Origin: Ferdinandcohnia humi_A
Lineage (GTDB): Bacteria > Bacillota > Bacilli > Bacillales > Bacillaceae_L
Direction of reading: 5' to 3'
Length of the DNA stretch: 64,000 bases
Assembly: GCA_047608075.1 (NCBI GenBank)
Contig: JBLKRX010000018.1
Coordinates: 1 to 64,000 of the forward strand
The notes beneath the pieces are model-generated. The model searched no databases. It had not been told where the DNA came from and worked only from the letters and a program-made list of their open reading frames with translations. This document shows, in pieces, positions 17,757-28,084 of this stretch (positions within the stretch are counted from its first letter, which is position 1; the number at the start of each line of letters is the position of its first letter). A program made the position numbers and the translations under genes.

Positions 17757-20114
17757 TTATTTAAGTTCTACAACTGTTACGCCTGTGCCACCTTCTCCGG
17801 CTTCCCCAAATCTCGTTGATTTAACAGAGCGGTGATTTTTCAAATATTCTTGAACTCCCTGACGTAATGCACCTGTTCCTTTTCCGTGGATAATGGAAAC
17901 TCTAGGATATCCTGCTAATAATGCATCATCAATATATTTTTCAACTCTCGACAATGCATTTTCAAAACGTTCTCCACGTAAATCAAGTTCAAGGCTCACA
18001 TGATAATCTTTGCCTCTAACTGTGGCTAGAGGTCTAGTTTCAATTGGTTTCGGTCTACTAACATATTCAAGGTCTGTTTCCTTAACCTTCATTTTCATAA
18101 TCCCAATTTGAACCTGCCATTCCTTATTTCCAACCTTTTCAACTAAATGCCCCTTCTGATCCAGACTAAGAACTTTAACCTCATCTCCTGGAGCAAGCTT
18201 CTGCTTCGTCTTCTCGGTCACTTTCTTATTGTTACTCTTCGAAAGCTCAGGAACTGCATTTTCCAAACGTTTTTTTGCATCAATTAATTGATGCTCCTTC
18301 ACGATGGAATGTTGTTCAAATTTCATTTTACGTAATTCACTAATAATTTCATCTGCTTCTATACTTGCCTTTTTAATAGTTTCTGCAGCTTTTTGTTCTG
18401 CCTTTTCAAATAGCTTATCACGCTGTTCATTAAATTCGATAATTTGTTGTTGTAGTGACTGATGGAGTTTTTCCGCTTCTTTACGAATTGTCTCAGCCTC
18501 GGATAGCTCTTCATCTGCCTCTTTCTTACTTTTTTCTAATGAGGCAATCATATTCTCAACCGTGTTTGTTTCAGAGCTTACATGGTTTTTTGCAACATCG
18601 ATAATATGGTCTGAAAGGCCAAGTCGCTTTGAAATCTCAAAGGCATTACTACGTCCAGGCACTCCTATTAGGAGTTTATAGGTTGGACTAAGTGTCTCTA
18701 TATCAAATTCAACACTTGCGTTAATAACTCCTTCACGGTTATACCCGTAAGCCTTCAATTCAGGATAATGAGTTGTTGCGATAACTCTTGCTCCTCTACC
18801 ATATACTTCATCAAGGATTGAAATAGCTAGTGCAGCACCTTCTTGTGGGTCAGTTCCCGCACCAAGTTCATCAAAAAGCACTAAGCTATTTTCATCTACT
18901 TTACGTAAGATGTCCACAATATTAACCATATGCGAAGAAAACGTACTCAAACTTTGTTCAATAGATTGTTCATCCCCAATATCAGCATATACCGATCCAA
19001 AGACTGCAATCTCAGAGCCATCCTGTGCTGGAATCTGCAATCCTGCTTGCGCCATAATGGTGAGTAAGCCAATGGTTTTTAACGTTACAGTTTTCCCCCC
19101 TGTATTTGGACCTGTGATAACAATTGACGTATATTCCTTACCTAATTCGATATCGTTGGGAACAACCTCAGATGGATTGATTAACGGATGTCTCCCTCTT
19201 TTGATCAACACATAGCCGTTCCCGTTAATTTTTGGTTTCGTCCCCTTAATCCTTTGACTATAGCTAGCCTTAGTAAAAAGGAAATCGAGCTCTCCAAGAG
19301 TATCAACATTTTGACGAAGGCTATCAGCTTCAACTGCTACCTCATTTGAAAGCTCAAGTAGGATACGGTCTATCTCTTGCTTTTCTCTAACTCTCGCCTC
19401 TTGCAATACATTGTTTAATTCGACGACAGATTGTGGTTCAATAAACAACGTTGCACCTGAGGAAGATTGATCATGTACGATTCCACCATATGTTCCACGA
19501 TATTCTTGTTTGACTGGGATCACATAGCGATCATTTCTTATCGTTATAATTGCATCAGAAAGTGTCTTTTGAGCTGATGAAGAACGAATAATATGTTCTA
19601 GCTTCTCTCTAATTCGTGCTTCACTACTTCGTAATTGTTGACGTATCGTACGTAGTTTGTCACTTGCTCCATCCATTACGACTCCATGATCGTCAATACA
19701 ATTCTTGATTTTTTGCTCTAATTCAAATAAAGGCGTGATATTTGATACTAGATCCCCCAAAATCGGTAGCTCAATATCATCTTCGATCATCGTCTCAATG
19801 AATTTTTTCATTTGACGTCCTGCATAAATTGTACCGGCTATATCTAGTAATTCAATCGTATTCAAGCCTCCACCAATGCTAGCACGTTTAATAGAAGCCC
19901 TGATATCTGTTAATCCACCAAGTGGAACATTCCCCTTCAAACGTAAAACCTTTGCTGCTTCATCTGTTTGTTCTTGCAGGAAAGCAACTTCATCTACATT
20001 TGTTGAAGGTACCATTTTATCTACCTTTTCACGTCCTAAGGATGAAGCAACATGTTGCTTTAACTGTTCCTTCACCTTATCAAACTCTAGTACCTTTAAT
20101 ACTCGTGGTTGCAT
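17757..20114 (-). CDS. mutSB: MutS2 family ATPase/endonuclease
   Basis: MutS2 (785 residues). The core and clamp region is followed by an ATPase domain with Walker A GPNTGGKTVTLKT near 337, a Walker B segment SLVLFDELGAGTDP, a long charged coiled coil (about 520-630), a KOW-like segment (LAPGDEVKVLSL) and a C-terminal Smr nuclease domain (LDLRGERFENAL and HGKGTGALRQGVQEYL). It lacks the MutS mismatch-recognition domain. The family suppresses recombination and splits collided ribosomes in B. subtilis. It follows polX, separated by a repeat-rich 426 bp. Confidence 0.95.
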   Translation of the reverse strand: MQPRVLKVLEFDKVKEQLKQHVASSLGREKVDKMVPSTNVDEVAFLQEQTDEAAKVLRLKGNVPLGGLTDIRASIKRASIGGGLNTIELLDIAGTIYAGRQMKKFIETMIEDDIELPILGDLVSNITPLFELEQKIKNCIDDHGVVMDGASDKLRTIRQQLRSSEARIREKLEHIIRSSSAQKTLSDAIITIRNDRYVIPVKQEYRGTYGGIVHDQSSSGATLFIEPQSVVELNNVLQEARVREKQEIDRILLELSNEVAVEADSLRQNVDTLGELDFLFTKASYSQRIKGTKPKINGNGYVLIKRGRHPLINPSEVVPNDIELGKEYTSIVITGPNTGGKTVTLKTIGLLTIMAQAGLQIPAQDGSEIAVFGSVYADIGDEQSIEQSLSTFSSHMVNIVDILRKVDENSLVLFDELGAGTDPQEGAALAISILDEVYGRGARVIATTHYPELKAYGYNREGVINASVEFDIETLSPTYKLLIGVPGRSNAFEISKRLGLSDHIIDVAKNHVSSETNTVENMIASLEKSKKEADEELSEAETIRKEAEKLHQSLQQQIIEFNEQRDKLFEKAEQKAAETIKKASIEADEIISELRKMKFEQHSIVKEHQLIDAKKRLENAVPELSKSNNKKVTEKTKQKLAPGDEVKVLSLDQKGHLVEKVGNKEWQVQIGIMKMKVKETDLEYVSRPKPIETRPLATVRGKDYHVSLELDLRGERFENALSRVEKYIDDALLAGYPRVSIIHGKGTGALRQGVQEYLKNHRSVKSTRFGEAGEGGTGVTVVELK

Positions 20115-20540
20115 GCTGAAACTCCCTTCTAGCTACAATGAAAAGCGCAAGCGCCTTGGAAGAAAAACGTCAACTATGATCCGACACGTCCTGTGGCGAA
20201 CGTTGACGTCAGCACTTCCTCGAAAATGCCATGTATATTCCTCGTGCGATGATTATGCTGCCGGAGCCTTCCTTGTCCTGTGCAAATCCGACATGCAAAT
20301 GTTCTGTGGCAAAAAAGTCATACTTTTACTTGATTGCCACTCGTTTTCAACCTCGAGTTGCTTAAAGCACTTAGGAAGGCTTCTAGGAGAGTAATCTCCG
20401 CAGGAACAAGCTATGCTTGTTCCGAAAGCTTTGCTGAATATAATCGCAAAAGCTTATTCGAGGTGAAAACTGGCTAGGCTGCTTGCGCTAGACATAAAAC
20501 TAAGTTCAATATTTTATTCCTTTTTATTGAAAAAAATATG
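20115..20540. repeat. Repeat-rich insertion between polX and mutSB
   Basis: 426 bp with no credible gene. It opens with GAAAAGCGCAAGCGCCTTGG and ends with TGAAAACTGGCTAGGCTGC and TGCGCTAGACAT, motifs that resemble dispersed repeats of Bacillaceae chromosomes. It also holds the hairpin GGAACAAGCTATGCTTGTTCC-type arms near 20402-20423. The TGAAAA-ACTGGCTA end recurs near 55525. The base composition is more GC-rich than the genes around it. Confidence 0.65.
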
Positions 20541-22262
20541 CTAGTACATATTGCGCTTTAAATAAGCAAATAGCTTGTCTTTTTCCCATGTGTTAATAAC
20601 ACTTTCTTTTTTAATCCAGCCTTTTGTAGCTGCTGATATTCCGTACATCATATCCTCTAGCATCTCAAGATTATGTGCATCTGTATTAATTACAAGTTTT
20701 ACACCGGCGTCTTGAGCTTTTCGAATGTATTCAGAGGAGAGATCTAATCTATGCAAATTCGCATTTAATTCCAATGCTGTGTTGGTTGTCTTAGCTAATT
20801 CAATTAGCATATCGACATCAACGTCATATCCTTTTCTACGTCCTAGTATTCTCCCTGTTGGGTGTGCAATGATATCCACATGTAAATTTTCTAAAGCTGT
20901 TCTCAAACGATGCATAATCTTTTCCCGTGGTTGTGAAAAGCTTGAATGTATGGAGGCAATTACAACATCTACATTCCGAATAATCTCATCATCATAGTCG
21001 AGTGACCCATCAGGTAATATATCCATCTCAACTCCAGTAAAGATCGTAAAATCATCGTATTTTTCATTCAGCCTAGCAATTTCTTTATGCTGCTCAAGTA
21101 AACGCTCAGGCGTGAGACCATTGGCCACACGAAGATATTGAGAATGGTCAGTTATTGCCATGTATTGATAGCCCTTTTTACGACAAGCTTCAACCATCTC
21201 TTCTAATGTATAAGCACCATCACTCCATGAGGTGTGCATATGAAGGTCTCCTCTAATATCCTGAAGCTTAATATACTCAATAGGCTTTTGAAACTCCTCA
21301 ACCTCAGTCCCATCTTCCCTAAGCTCAGGCGGAATAAATGTTAGACCAAAATATTGATAGAATTGTTCCTCATTCTCGAAGGTTTTTATTTCACCGGTTT
21401 CAACATTTTCTACCCCATACTCACTTATTTTTTCCCCTCGTTCCTTCGCTAGCTGACGCATTCTTACATTATGCTCCTTACTACCGGTAAAATGGTGCAG
21501 TGTTGTAGCGAATTCATGTGGTTTTACAAGGCGAAAATCGACTGATATTTCATAGTGATACGAAATTTGAACAGATATCTTTGTATCTCCACTTGCTATT
21601 ACACCCGATATACCATCAAGTTGTAAAAGCTGATTGCGAACTTTTTCAGGATCCTCAGTAGCAATAATAAAATCTAGATCTTTTATCGTCTCTCGCATTC
21701 TACGTAAACTGCCTGCCCTGGAAAATGTAATGATACCTTCCATAGTGACCAATGCTTCTTCAATTTTTTCAGCAAGTGAAAGCATTAGAGCAACCGGTAA
21801 ACGTTCTGGTCTTTTTCCATATTCCTCAATTGCAGCCAGAATTTTTTCTTCCGTTTTCTTTCCAAATCCAGCAAGGCTTTGAATTTTTTCATTTAGACAT
21901 GCCTGTTTGAGCATTTCCATATCTTCTATACCTAGTTCTTGATAGAGCTTTGCAATTTTTTTACCACCAAGCCCTGGTAAGTCAAGCAACGGAATTAATC
22001 CTTCTGGAACTTCTTGTTTTAATTCATATAAAACAGATGATCCTCCTGTTTCAATAAATTCTTGAATAACAGAAGCAGTCCCTTTTCCTATTCCAGACAG
22101 GGTTGTAAAATCATCTATGGTTGATAAACTCCGATCATCATTCTCAAGTGCTGTCGCTGCCTTACGGAAAGCAGATATTTTAAAAGGATTTTCTCCCTTC
22201 AACTCCATATATATAGCAATTGTTTCTAATTGTTTTATTACATCCTTTTTATTAAGGGTCAT
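20541..22262 (-). CDS. polX: DNA polymerase X family protein (PolX)
   Basis: Family X polymerase with a fused PHP nuclease, used in base excision repair and gap filling. The 573 residues comprise an N-terminal 8-kDa-like region with helix-hairpin-helix (LSGIGKGTASVIQEF and LPGLGGKKIAKLY), the polymerase core with the metal motif RRMRETIKDLDFIIAT (about 190-205), and a C-terminal PHP domain starting at DLHMHTSWSDG (about 335) with AITDHS and NTDAHN metal ligands. The ATG at 22262 fits the family N terminus. It is upstream of mutSB and downstream of the cvpA terminator. Confidence 0.94.
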   Translation of the reverse strand: MTLNKKDVIKQLETIAIYMELKGENPFKISAFRKAATALENDDRSLSTIDDFTTLSGIGKGTASVIQEFIETGGSSVLYELKQEVPEGLIPLLDLPGLGGKKIAKLYQELGIEDMEMLKQACLNEKIQSLAGFGKKTEEKILAAIEEYGKRPERLPVALMLSLAEKIEEALVTMEGIITFSRAGSLRRMRETIKDLDFIIATEDPEKVRNQLLQLDGISGVIASGDTKISVQISYHYEISVDFRLVKPHEFATTLHHFTGSKEHNVRMRQLAKERGEKISEYGVENVETGEIKTFENEEQFYQYFGLTFIPPELREDGTEVEEFQKPIEYIKLQDIRGDLHMHTSWSDGAYTLEEMVEACRKKGYQYMAITDHSQYLRVANGLTPERLLEQHKEIARLNEKYDDFTIFTGVEMDILPDGSLDYDDEIIRNVDVVIASIHSSFSQPREKIMHRLRTALENLHVDIIAHPTGRILGRRKGYDVDVDMLIELAKTTNTALELNANLHRLDLSSEYIRKAQDAGVKLVINTDAHNLEMLEDMMYGISAATKGWIKKESVINTWEKDKLFAYLKRNMY

Positions 22263-22445
22263 TTCATACACCTACCTATACTTCCATACGTTTTACTACA
22301 CAAAATGATACATATTTTTTACGAAAAAGTATACTTTTAGTGTTTTTTTTACATTCATAGACGAGAAATCGCCATAAAGAGTAACATATCTCAGAATTCA
22401 AATCAATTGCTAGACCTCATTACCTTTTTCTATCTACTAAGCAAA

Positions 22446-22482
22446 AATAAACTTCTCTACAATTAGAGAAGTTTACTGCAAT
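22446..22482 (-). terminator. Terminator of zapA-cvpA
   Basis: Arms AAACTTCTCTA and TAGAGAAGTTT with a T-rich tail on the minus strand, right after cvpA. It separates zapA-cvpA from polX-mutSB. Confidence 0.85.
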
Positions 22483-22486
22483 TTCA

Positions 22487-23023
22487 TTAAATCCACATGT
22501 CTTTAATTTTCCCTGAAAAAATTGGGGTATGCTGCACAATCATTTTTGCCATGTAAGAATCGTTTATATGTGTTTGAACGATCTCAACTGGTACAAGTGC
22601 TCCTATGTATAAAACGATAAAAACAAGTAAGTATACTTCAACGAATCCGAGAAGGCCACCAGCCCACCCGTTCAATTGCTTTAAGATTGGTAAGTTTGCT
22701 AAAAAATCAAGCATGGACCCGATAATCTGCATAAGAAACTTTGTTGCAAAGAAGAGAATAGCAAAAGCAATCGCACGATAATAGGCAGTCTCTAAATTCG
22801 TACTTTCAAATAAAAATTTCATCGTTTCTGCTTCCCCAAAGGTTGGATATGGAATCCATAATATTAACTTTGGGGTAAGTTCATCATGATATAGGTATGC
22901 GACGATAAACGCTACAATAAAGCCAGTAAGATGAACGATTTGCAATATAAACCCTCTTTTTAAACCAATTATAAATCCTATTAGAAGGACAATAATTAAG
23001 ATTAAATCGAACATATCACTCAA
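22487..23023 (-). CDS. cvpA: CvpA family membrane protein (YshB)
   Basis: A 178-residue integral membrane protein of the CvpA (colicin V production) family, with about four helices (2-24, 27-45, 80-105, 110-145). The N-terminal DLILIIVLLIGFIIGLKRGF pattern is characteristic. The biochemical role is unknown. Its ATG overlaps the zapA stop in an ATGA arrangement, indicating translational coupling. A terminator follows. Confidence 0.88.
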   Translation of the reverse strand: MSDMFDLILIIVLLIGFIIGLKRGFILQIVHLTGFIVAFIVAYLYHDELTPKLILWIPYPTFGEAETMKFLFESTNLETAYYRAIAFAILFFATKFLMQIIGSMLDFLANLPILKQLNGWAGGLLGFVEVYLLVFIVLYIGALVPVEIVQTHINDSYMAKMIVQHTPIFSGKIKDMWI

Positions 23024-23289
23024 TCCTTTTCATTTAATACTTTCTCTAACTGTTTTACGAGTTCTTCATTTTCTTCCTTTAATTTTATGTATTCATGAAC
23101 AACATTTACAGCTGTTAACACTGCTAATTTATTTATATCAAGGGTTGGGTTTTTCCCGCTAATCTCCCTCATTTTATCATCAACGATAGAGGCAACAAGG
23201 CGTATATGACTTGTGCTCTCAGAGCCTATAATAGAATATTGCTGTCCGTAAATATCTACTGTTGTTCGTGTTTTTTGTGACTGTGACAA
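23020..23289 (-). CDS. zapA: Cell division protein ZapA
   Basis: FtsZ-binding protein that bundles filaments at the division site. With the TTG start at 23289 it has 89 residues, near the family norm. GGAGG lies 8 bp before that TTG, and the protein then begins SQSQKTRTTVDIYGQQYSIIG as expected; upstream in-frame ATGs would add a hydrophobic stretch foreign to ZapA. The globular head (TTVDIYGQQYSI..IRLVASIVDDKMREI) is followed by a C-terminal coiled coil. Coupled to cvpA and divergent from rnhC. Confidence 0.9.
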   Translation of the reverse strand: MSQSQKTRTTVDIYGQQYSIIGSESTSHIRLVASIVDDKMREISGKNPTLDINKLAVLTAVNVVHEYIKLKEENEELVKQLEKVLNEKD

Positions 23290-23432
23290 GTATTTTGCCT
23301 CCATTCTAGTCAATCCTACAGATAATAATACCATGAACACGATAATTATGGAAAGAAATCTCAACAACAGTTATGATTGATAGAGAAGAATTACATCAAA
23401 TCATGTATAAAGTAGAAGTAGGGGTTGTTATT

Positions 23433-24374
23433 TTGTCTAATACTGTTTTGAAGAGCACTCTACAAACAATTGAAAAAATGAAAGTACATTATAAAGATTA
23501 TCTACTAGAAAAAATTCCACAAGGCGGAGTCTTTGTAGCAAAGCTCCCGGCTTGTACCGTAACAGCATACAAATCCGGCAAGGTATTATTCCAAGGTGGT
23601 AATGCTTCTCAAGAAGCACAAAAATGGGGGGAATCTATCCCGTCACAAGTTAGCTCTAGTAAAACAGCACCTAACACTGTGAAACAGCCATCTCATTTGC
23701 CTAAAAACATAGGGTCAATGTCAATAATTGGATCTGATGAAGTTGGAACAGGTGATTACTTTGGCCCAATGACAGTTGTTGCAGCTTATGCATCAAGAGA
23801 AAATCTAGCATTATTAAAGGAACTTGGTGTAAAAGATTCGAAAGACCTAAACGATAGGCAAATTTGTGAGATTGCCGAATCAATCATTCATGTCATTCCT
23901 TATAGTCTACTTGTCCTACACAACGAGAAATATAATGAACTACAAGAAAAAGGCATGACTCAAGGTAAAATGAAGGCACTCTTACATAACCAAGCTATCG
24001 GTCACGTCTTAAAAAAAATAGCACCTGCTTCACCAGACGGCATTTTAATCGACCAATTTGCTGAGCCAGCGGTATATTTCCGTCACGTTGCAGGTCAAAA
24101 GGAAATCATTCGTGATAACGTGTTCTTTAGCACAAAAGCGGAGGGAGTACACTTGTCTGTCGCTGCAGCTTCCATTATTGCAAGATACTCGTTTATAAAA
24201 GAGTTCGATAAGCTAAGTCGAAAAGTGGGCATAGAACTAAAAAAAGGCGCAGGCTCACAGGTAGATAAAGCTGCTGCAGAGCTTATCAAAAAACATGGGT
24301 TAGAAGCTTTGCGACAATATACGAAGCTTCACTTTGCTAACACCCAAAAAGCTAGGAAAATAGCTAGAATGTAA
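23433..24374 (+). CDS. rnhC: Ribonuclease HIII
   Basis: Removes RNA from RNA:DNA hybrids. The N-terminal TBP-like domain (to about residue 85) is followed by the catalytic domain with IGSDEVGTGDYFGP (first acidic residues), the VKDSKDL segment and LIDQFAEP. TTG at 23433 is chosen because AGGGG lies about 8 bp upstream and the resulting 313 residues equal the B. subtilis enzyme; a longer frame starts at 23373 without a good site. Divergent from zapA. Confidence 0.93.
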   Translation: MSNTVLKSTLQTIEKMKVHYKDYLLEKIPQGGVFVAKLPACTVTAYKSGKVLFQGGNASQEAQKWGESIPSQVSSSKTAPNTVKQPSHLPKNIGSMSIIGSDEVGTGDYFGPMTVVAAYASRENLALLKELGVKDSKDLNDRQICEIAESIIHVIPYSLLVLHNEKYNELQEKGMTQGKMKALLHNQAIGHVLKKIAPASPDGILIDQFAEPAVYFRHVAGQKEIIRDNVFFSTKAEGVHLSVAAASIIARYSFIKEFDKLSRKVGIELKKGAGSQVDKAAAELIKKHGLEALRQYTKLHFANTQKARKIARM

Positions 24375-24473
24375 GTTTGCTTAAAAGTAATTAACACTAT
24401 ATATTGACCTTATAAACTTTATCGTAACCAACACAAAGACCTCAAAGACCTACAGCAAACATATAACAATAAC

Positions 24474-24512
24474 AAAAAAACAGGAGGGGTATCAAACCCA
24501 CTCCTGTTTTTC
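24474..24512 (-). terminator. Terminator of pheST
   Basis: Arms AACAGGAG and CTCCTGTT enclosing a GGGTTTGATACCC inner stem, with a long T run on the minus strand after pheT. Confidence 0.9.
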
Positions 24513-24516
24513 TAGA

Positions 24517-26931
24517 TTAAGCTCGTAATGTTGCATCAAATTTTTCTGCAACAGCTTGTAAAACTTTTTCATGTGCTTTTGTTACTTCTTCTTCAGTTAG
24601 AGTACGTTCTGGATCAGAGTAACGGATTGAATAAGCAACCGATTTTTTACCAGGTTCCATACGTTCTCCTTCATATAGGTCAAAAATCGTAACATCACGT
24701 AATAGTTTTCCACCAGCTTCAATGATAACCTTCTTCATATCTCCTGCAGCAACAGCTTTGTCAACAACAAGTGCAATGTCGCGGCTCATAGATGGATAAC
24801 GAGGAATTGGCTGATAGTGAATTTCCTCTACTTCTGCTTCTAGTACATCCTTCAATGACAATTCAAAAATAAAAGTGTCGGTTAAATCTTGAGCTTTTTG
24901 TACATTCGGATGGAGTTGGCCAATAAACCCAATCTCTTTGTCATCTAATAAAATTGCTGCAGTACGCCCAGGATGCATACCCTCTACTCGTGCTTGCAGG
25001 TAAGACACTCTTTCTTCTAGACCTAATTTTTCAAATAGTCCTTCTAGAATACCTTTCAGAACATAGAAGTCTACTGTCTTTTTCTCTCCCTGCCAAGTTG
25101 GTGTTAACCATGATCCTGTAAGAGCACCGGCTAAATGTTCCTTTTCTTCTGGTAACTCACTATTTGCTTGTGATAAAAATACAGATCCAATTTCATAGGT
25201 AGCTACACTTTCAATTTGTCGTGCCAGGTTATGCCCAACAACCTCTAATAAATGTGGGATAATACTTAAGCGAAGTAAGCTACGCTCTTCACTCATTGGC
25301 ATTGCTAAGCGAATAGGCTCTCTTTTCTCTAATGCATACTGGTTAACTTTTTCAGCACTTGTTAACGAGTATGTAACACTTTGATAGAGACCTGCACCTT
25401 CTAGATACCTACGAACTAAACGACGTTTAGCTTGATAATCAGATAGTTTACCAGGAATTGATTCACCCACAGGTAGAGTTTTAGGTAGCGTATCATACCC
25501 ATAAAGTCTAGCAACTTCCTCAATCAAGTCTTCTTCAATTGTAATATCGCCTCTACGGGAAGGAACCTCTACATGGAATGTTTCATTATCCACATCGAAT
25601 AAAAATTTTAGGTTTGTAAAAATCGCTGAAACTTCTTCATTAGATATCTCAGTACCTAACACTTTATTTATTCTCTCAAGCGTAATCGAAACTTTCACTG
25701 GGGTTTTCTCAAGAGTATCAACTGCAACAACACCATCTAACACTTCTCCACCCGCTAGTTCTGCCATAAGCGCTGCTGCACGGTCTGCCGCTTCACGAGT
25801 TCGTTTTGAATCAATCCCTTTTTCATAACGAGCACTTGCTTCACTACGTAGTCCATGATCTTTTGATGCTTTGCGGATTGTTCCTCCTGTAAAATAAGCA
25901 GACTCAATTAATACAGTTATAGTGTCATTTCTAACTTCTGAATTTGCTCCACCCATTACACCAGCTAACGCAACTGGCTCAATTCCATTTGTTATGACAA
26001 GATGGTCAGACGTAAGCTTACGTTCTGCATCGTCTAGAGTTGTAATCTTTTCCCCATCACGTGCACGTCTCACTAAAATCTCTTTAGAGCCAAGACGATC
26101 ATAGTCAAATGCATGTAACGGTTGACCATATTCTAATAAGATATAATTCGTGATATCGACAACATTATTGTGTGGACGAATACCAGCAGCCATTAAACGA
26201 GTTTGTAACCATAATGGTGATGGACCAATTTTTACATTCTTCACAACTCGTGCGACATATAAAGGATTGTCTTCATTTGCTTCTATAGAAACAGATATAT
26301 AATCTGAAGCCTTTTCCCCCGTTGTTATTACTTTTGGCTCAGGTAGTTTTACATCTCTCCCTAGAATTGCTGCAACCTCATATGCCACTCCAAGCATACT
26401 TAAGCAGTCTGCACGGTTTGGCGTTAACCCAAGCTCAAGTACTTGATCATCTAGGTTGAGCTGTGCAAGTGCATCTGCACCTGGCACTACATCATGAGGG
26501 AACACGAATATCCCTTCTGAATATTCTTTTGAAACAAGTTTTGACTCGATGCCAAGCTCCTGTAGCGAACAAATCATTCCATTAGACTCTTCCCCACGTA
26601 GCTTCGCTTTTTTAATCTTAAAATTGCCAGGTAGAACCGCTCCAACCTTTGCAACAACTACCTTTTGTCCCTTTGCAACATTTGGTGCACCACAAATAAT
26701 TTGAACAGGTTCACCTTCACCTATATCTACTAAACATTTGTTTAACTTGTCTGCATTTGGGTGTTGTTCACATTCAAGTACATGTCCAACAACGATACCA
26801 CTTATTCCTTCCCCAAGTAGATCTACACCTTCAACTTCTATACCGCTTCTTGTAATTTTTTCAGCTAGTTCTTCTGCTGTCACACCAGCTAAATCTACAT
26901 AATCCTGTAACCATTTATATGAAACAAACAT
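24517..26931 (-). CDS. pheT: Phenylalanyl-tRNA synthetase beta subunit
   Basis: Beta chain of the alpha2-beta2 enzyme; 804 residues, typical of Bacillus. Domains in order: EMAP-like tRNA-binding domain (about 40-150, GHVLECEQHPNADKL), B3/B4 editing domain, B5 domain (about 410-475), catalytic-like domain and the C-terminal FDX-ACB anticodon-binding domain (PRYPSMSRDIALVVD to the end). It follows pheS by 15 bp and shares its T-box control. Confidence 0.97.
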   Translation of the reverse strand: MFVSYKWLQDYVDLAGVTAEELAEKITRSGIEVEGVDLLGEGISGIVVGHVLECEQHPNADKLNKCLVDIGEGEPVQIICGAPNVAKGQKVVVAKVGAVLPGNFKIKKAKLRGEESNGMICSLQELGIESKLVSKEYSEGIFVFPHDVVPGADALAQLNLDDQVLELGLTPNRADCLSMLGVAYEVAAILGRDVKLPEPKVITTGEKASDYISVSIEANEDNPLYVARVVKNVKIGPSPLWLQTRLMAAGIRPHNNVVDITNYILLEYGQPLHAFDYDRLGSKEILVRRARDGEKITTLDDAERKLTSDHLVITNGIEPVALAGVMGGANSEVRNDTITVLIESAYFTGGTIRKASKDHGLRSEASARYEKGIDSKRTREAADRAAALMAELAGGEVLDGVVAVDTLEKTPVKVSITLERINKVLGTEISNEEVSAIFTNLKFLFDVDNETFHVEVPSRRGDITIEEDLIEEVARLYGYDTLPKTLPVGESIPGKLSDYQAKRRLVRRYLEGAGLYQSVTYSLTSAEKVNQYALEKREPIRLAMPMSEERSLLRLSIIPHLLEVVGHNLARQIESVATYEIGSVFLSQANSELPEEKEHLAGALTGSWLTPTWQGEKKTVDFYVLKGILEGLFEKLGLEERVSYLQARVEGMHPGRTAAILLDDKEIGFIGQLHPNVQKAQDLTDTFIFELSLKDVLEAEVEEIHYQPIPRYPSMSRDIALVVDKAVAAGDMKKVIIEAGGKLLRDVTIFDLYEGERMEPGKKSVAYSIRYSDPERTLTEEEVTKAHEKVLQAVAEKFDATLRA

Positions 26932-26946
26932 GAAAATTCCCCCTCC

Positions 26947-27981
26947 TTATGCCCGATTAAATTGTTTTAAGAATCGATAATCATTCGTATAGAAATGTCT
27001 AATATCATCAATTCCGTATTTCAACATTGCAATACGCTCTGGGCCCATACCGAAAGCAAATCCTGTATATTTCTTAGAATCAAACCCTGCCATTTCAAGT
27101 ACATTAGGATGTACCATACCAGCACCTAGAATTTCTATCCAACCTGTTTTCTTACATACATTGCAACCATGCCCACCACACATAAAGCAAGAAATATCCA
27201 TTTCTACTGAAGGCTCTGTGAATGGGAAAAAGCTTGGGCGTAGACGAATTTCGCGATCCTCACCAAACATTTTTTTAGCAAATGTATCAAGTGTACCTTT
27301 AAGGTCACTCATGCGTATATTCTCATCAACAACTAAGCCTTCAATTTGCATGAACTGATGTGAATGTGTTGCATCATCATTATCTCGGCGGTATACCTTA
27401 CCAGGACAGATTATTTTAACCGGTCCTCTTCCTTCATGCTTCTCCATTGTTCTCGCTTGTACTGGAGATGTATGGGTACGTAGTAATATTTCCTCGGTAA
27501 TATAGAATGAATCTTGCATATCACGAGCAGGGTGGCCTTTTGGTAAATTTAAAGCCTCGAAGTTGTAATAATCTTTTTCAACCTCTGGGCCTTCTGCAAT
27601 TGTATAACCCATACCTAGGAATAAATCCTCAATTTCCTCAATTACAGCTGTAAGTGGGTGGTGTCCACCAACCTTCACTGATCTTCCAGGCAACGTTACA
27701 TCAATTGTTTCAGATGCCAATTTCTTTTCAACTTCTTCTTTTTCTAAAATGTCTTGTTTTGTGGTTAATTTTTCAGTAATTTGCTCTCTTACTTCGTTGA
27801 CAAGAGCACCCATTTTAGGACGTTCTTCAGCTGAAAGCTTACCCATTCCACGAAGAACTTCAGTAATTGGTCCCTTTTTACCTAAATACGCAACACGAAT
27901 GTCGTTTAATTCTTTTAGGTTCGTTGCAGCTTCCACTTTAGCCAATGCTTCAGCCTGAAGCTCATTTAATCTTTCTTGCAT
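26947..27981 (-). CDS. pheS: Phenylalanyl-tRNA synthetase alpha subunit
   Basis: Catalytic chain of phenylalanyl-tRNA synthetase, 344 residues from the ATG at 27981 (GGAGG upstream). The N-terminal coiled-coil arm (about 1-80) is followed by the class II core: motif 1 (GGHHPLTAVIEEIEDLF), motif 2 (VYRRDNDDATHSHQFMQIEG) and motif 3 (GFAFGMGPERIAMLKYG). A longer in-frame extension upstream would enter the T-box leader and is rejected. Confidence 0.97.
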   Translation of the reverse strand: MQERLNELQAEALAKVEAATNLKELNDIRVAYLGKKGPITEVLRGMGKLSAEERPKMGALVNEVREQITEKLTTKQDILEKEEVEKKLASETIDVTLPGRSVKVGGHHPLTAVIEEIEDLFLGMGYTIAEGPEVEKDYYNFEALNLPKGHPARDMQDSFYITEEILLRTHTSPVQARTMEKHEGRGPVKIICPGKVYRRDNDDATHSHQFMQIEGLVVDENIRMSDLKGTLDTFAKKMFGEDREIRLRPSFFPFTEPSVEMDISCFMCGGHGCNVCKKTGWIEILGAGMVHPNVLEMAGFDSKKYTGFAFGMGPERIAMLKYGIDDIRHFYTNDYRFLKQFNRA

Positions 27982-28084
27982 TGTTTTTCCTCCTTTTATT
28001 AAATTACGAAAATGCCTTTTTTTAATATTAAAAAGGCTACGTCTATTGCCCATGGAAAAATCGCGGGACTTAGACATTGATGGC

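Noticed and set aside
19876..20394. 172-residue plus-strand ORF across mutSB start and the repeat block
   Set aside because: Half of it is antisense to MutS2 and half is repeat DNA; no conserved motif.
23290..23367. N-terminal extension of ZapA with a hydrophobic helix
   Set aside because: ZapA is a soluble protein that begins near the TTVDIYG block; GGAGG precedes the TTG at 23289.
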